Source: Nostoc sp. FACHB-892 (lineage in GTDB: Bacteria; Cyanobacteriota; Cyanobacteriia; Cyanobacteriales; Nostocaceae). Taken from it: a stretch of DNA of 64,000 nt. The notes beneath the pieces are model-generated. The model did no database searches. It was given only the letters and a program-made list of their open reading frames with translations, and was not told where the DNA came from. The number at the start of each line of letters is the position of its first letter. Position 1 is the first letter of the stretch. The translations under genes and the position numbers were made by a program. The stretch spans positions 62,001-126,000 of the forward strand of contig NZ_JACJTR010000016.1 of assembly GCF_014698795.1 (NCBI RefSeq), read 5' to 3'. Positions 63,125-64,000 of this stretch are shown piece after piece.

Positions 63125-63195
63125 TACTTCGGGGATCTAATAGGCAGAATAACCTACTGGAGTCCGAACCGATGTATCTCCCATTACGAAGTAAA
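63125..63195. ncRNA. Candidate three-way-junction RNA upstream of the replication gene
   Basis: The outer arms TTACTTCG and CGAAGTAA close a fold containing two inner hairpins, TAGG-CAGAATAA-CCTA and GGAG...CTCC. The strand is uncertain. It ends about 95 nt before the start of the CyRepA1-type gene, where copy-control RNAs of plasmids are often found. This is read from base pairing only. Confidence 0.4.
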
Positions 63196-63291
63196 AAAAA
63201 GCTCATAAAACCCTCGCAATCTCCCTTATAGAAAAAAAACAGATGCGTGCTAATCTTTTAATCTCATCGTCTTCTCTTCGGGTCTTTCCCT

Positions 63292-64000
63292 ATGCATCTG
63301 CACTATTTACACCCCCAACACCTTGAAGAATTAGTCAAGAGTAGTGGTATAGACTTACACCTAGTGCAACTCAATTTTAGGTCACTCCAAGGCGTAACAG
63401 CTTATGAGTACCTATTGATTTCTGAGCTACTCCCCCGCACCAATACAGGAATGGTGAAAGCTGGATGGTTGCAGCGTTATGCTCATATTACTGAAGGGGG
63501 TTGGTGGTGTTCGGGACTAGACCCTTTGAATAATTGGCAAATGATGGAATGGGGATGCTTTAAACCAAACCAACCCCGGCAGAATCACAATGCTAAGTCC
63601 ATCAAATACGAGCATCCCCCTAGCACGCCAACGCGGGTATTTTGTTTGCGCGTAACGCTGCAAGTCTGGCAGCAAGTCGCCGCACGTTACAATCTGGTCA
63701 TGCCTGAAGATATCACCATTACTTCTGATGGTGAAGCTAAAGGCTTTTGGCAATGGGTGATGCAACATAACATTCCCCTGATTCTCTGCGAGGGTGTGAA
63801 AAAAGCAGCCACACTTTTAACGCAAGGATATGTAGCTATTGCCATTCCCGGAATTACTAGTGGTTATCGGGTTGTTAAAGATGAATTTGGCAAAATTACT
63901 CGTCGTCAGCTAGTTCCTGATTTAGCAGCGTTTGCAATCACAAAGCGTAGTTTTTATATTTGCTTTGATTTTGAAACTCAACCTAAAACAATTGCTGCTG
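63292..64000 (+). CDS. CyRepA1-type plasmid replication protein (DUF3854), 5' part, runs off the window
   Basis: An open frame starts at ATG 63292 (MHLHYLHPQHLEELVKSSGI) and is still open at the right edge after 236 codons. It contains GVTAYEYLLISELLP, GWWCSGLDP, and LILCEGVKKAATLLTQGYVAIAIPGI, the TOPRIM-like DUF3854 core with its Glu, followed by RSFYICFDFET. This pattern is typical of the large CyRepA1-family initiators of cyanobacterial plasmids. In a chromosome it may mark an integrated plasmid or a relic. The rest of the gene, including any helicase domain, is outside the window. Confidence 0.8.
   Translation, partial: MHLHYLHPQHLEELVKSSGIDLHLVQLNFRSLQGVTAYEYLLISELLPRTNTGMVKAGWLQRYAHITEGGWWCSGLDPLNNWQMMEWGCFKPNQPRQNHNAKSIKYEHPPSTPTRVFCLRVTLQVWQQVAARYNLVMPEDITITSDGEAKGFWQWVMQHNIPLILCEGVKKAATLLTQGYVAIAIPGITSGYRVVKDEFGKITRRQLVPDLAAFAITKRSFYICFDFETQPKTIAA

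Noticed and set aside
63140..63185. tRNA-like T-arm (GGTTCGGACTCC on the minus strand)
   Set aside because: No acceptor, D-arm or anticodon arm in proper spacing; better explained as part of the three-stem structure.

Overview
The window is chromosomal DNA from a filamentous, probably heterocystous cyanobacterium of the Nostoc/Anabaena type. The evidence is a psbA gene, dark-operative protochlorophyllide reductase chlB, magnesium chelatase chlD, a Ycf37-like TPR protein, a group-3 sigma factor of the SigF type, many GCGATCGC (HIP1) octamers, short tandem repeats of the GTCATTTGTCATT kind, and small dispersed repeats that even sit inside coding sequences. Genus is inferred from gene content and repeat style only.

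Layout. 1-4150: a minus-strand nitrate/taurine-type ABC transporter operon (permease, Tat/lipobox binding protein, ATPase) led by a c-di-AMP (ydaO/yuaA) riboswitch. A second riboswitch of the same class lies just beyond the operon and reads out of the left edge. 4528-7820: a sensor histidine kinase, RNase III and two PD-(D/E)XK-like nuclease families. 7916-10786: chlD convergent with sigF. 11311-17808: a Bax-inhibitor-1 membrane protein, two tandem release-factor-2 genes that both keep the programmed +1 frameshift, a DUF3285 small protein, ybeY, dgkA, trpG/pabA and a degenerate metallo-beta-lactamase-fold protein. 17892-30264: FG-GAP repeat protein, pepP, psbA, a 1190-residue STAND ATPase/WD40 protein, an ADP-ribosylglycohydrolase fusion, a MITE-like insertion and ftsH. 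30651-45787: gltX, tRNA-Asp, two tandem serine/threonine kinases, a phytase-like esterase, a RecB-like nuclease, a class V aminotransferase, a glycosyltransferase-like protein, YjbQ, Nif3 and several small proteins. 45858-58518: a beta-CASP-type hydrolase, RDD protein, the rpmG-rpsR-RNase II cluster, an orphan ParD, a recently amplified FG-GAP gene, GrpB, rpmI-rplT, a periplasmic binding protein, Ycf37-like protein, copper amine oxidase and a cyclophilin. 59219-64000: chlB, a toxin/immunity-like cassette bounded by a second copy of the chlB 3' end, small proteins, and the start of a CyRepA1-type plasmid replication gene running off the right edge behind a structured leader.

Most of the window is housekeeping or photosynthesis genes with short operons. 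The strongest unusual signals are four. First, the upstream release-factor-2 paralogue has lost exactly the KGGQ catalytic tetrad yet keeps the SPF stop-codon reader and the frameshift site. Second, paired c-di-AMP riboswitches bracket a nitrate-type transporter. Third, the toxin/immunity-like cassette lies between two copies of the chlB tail, next to a plasmid-type replication gene. Fourth, a 134-bp element has 16-bp perfect terminal inverted repeats and perfect 11-bp flanking direct repeats.
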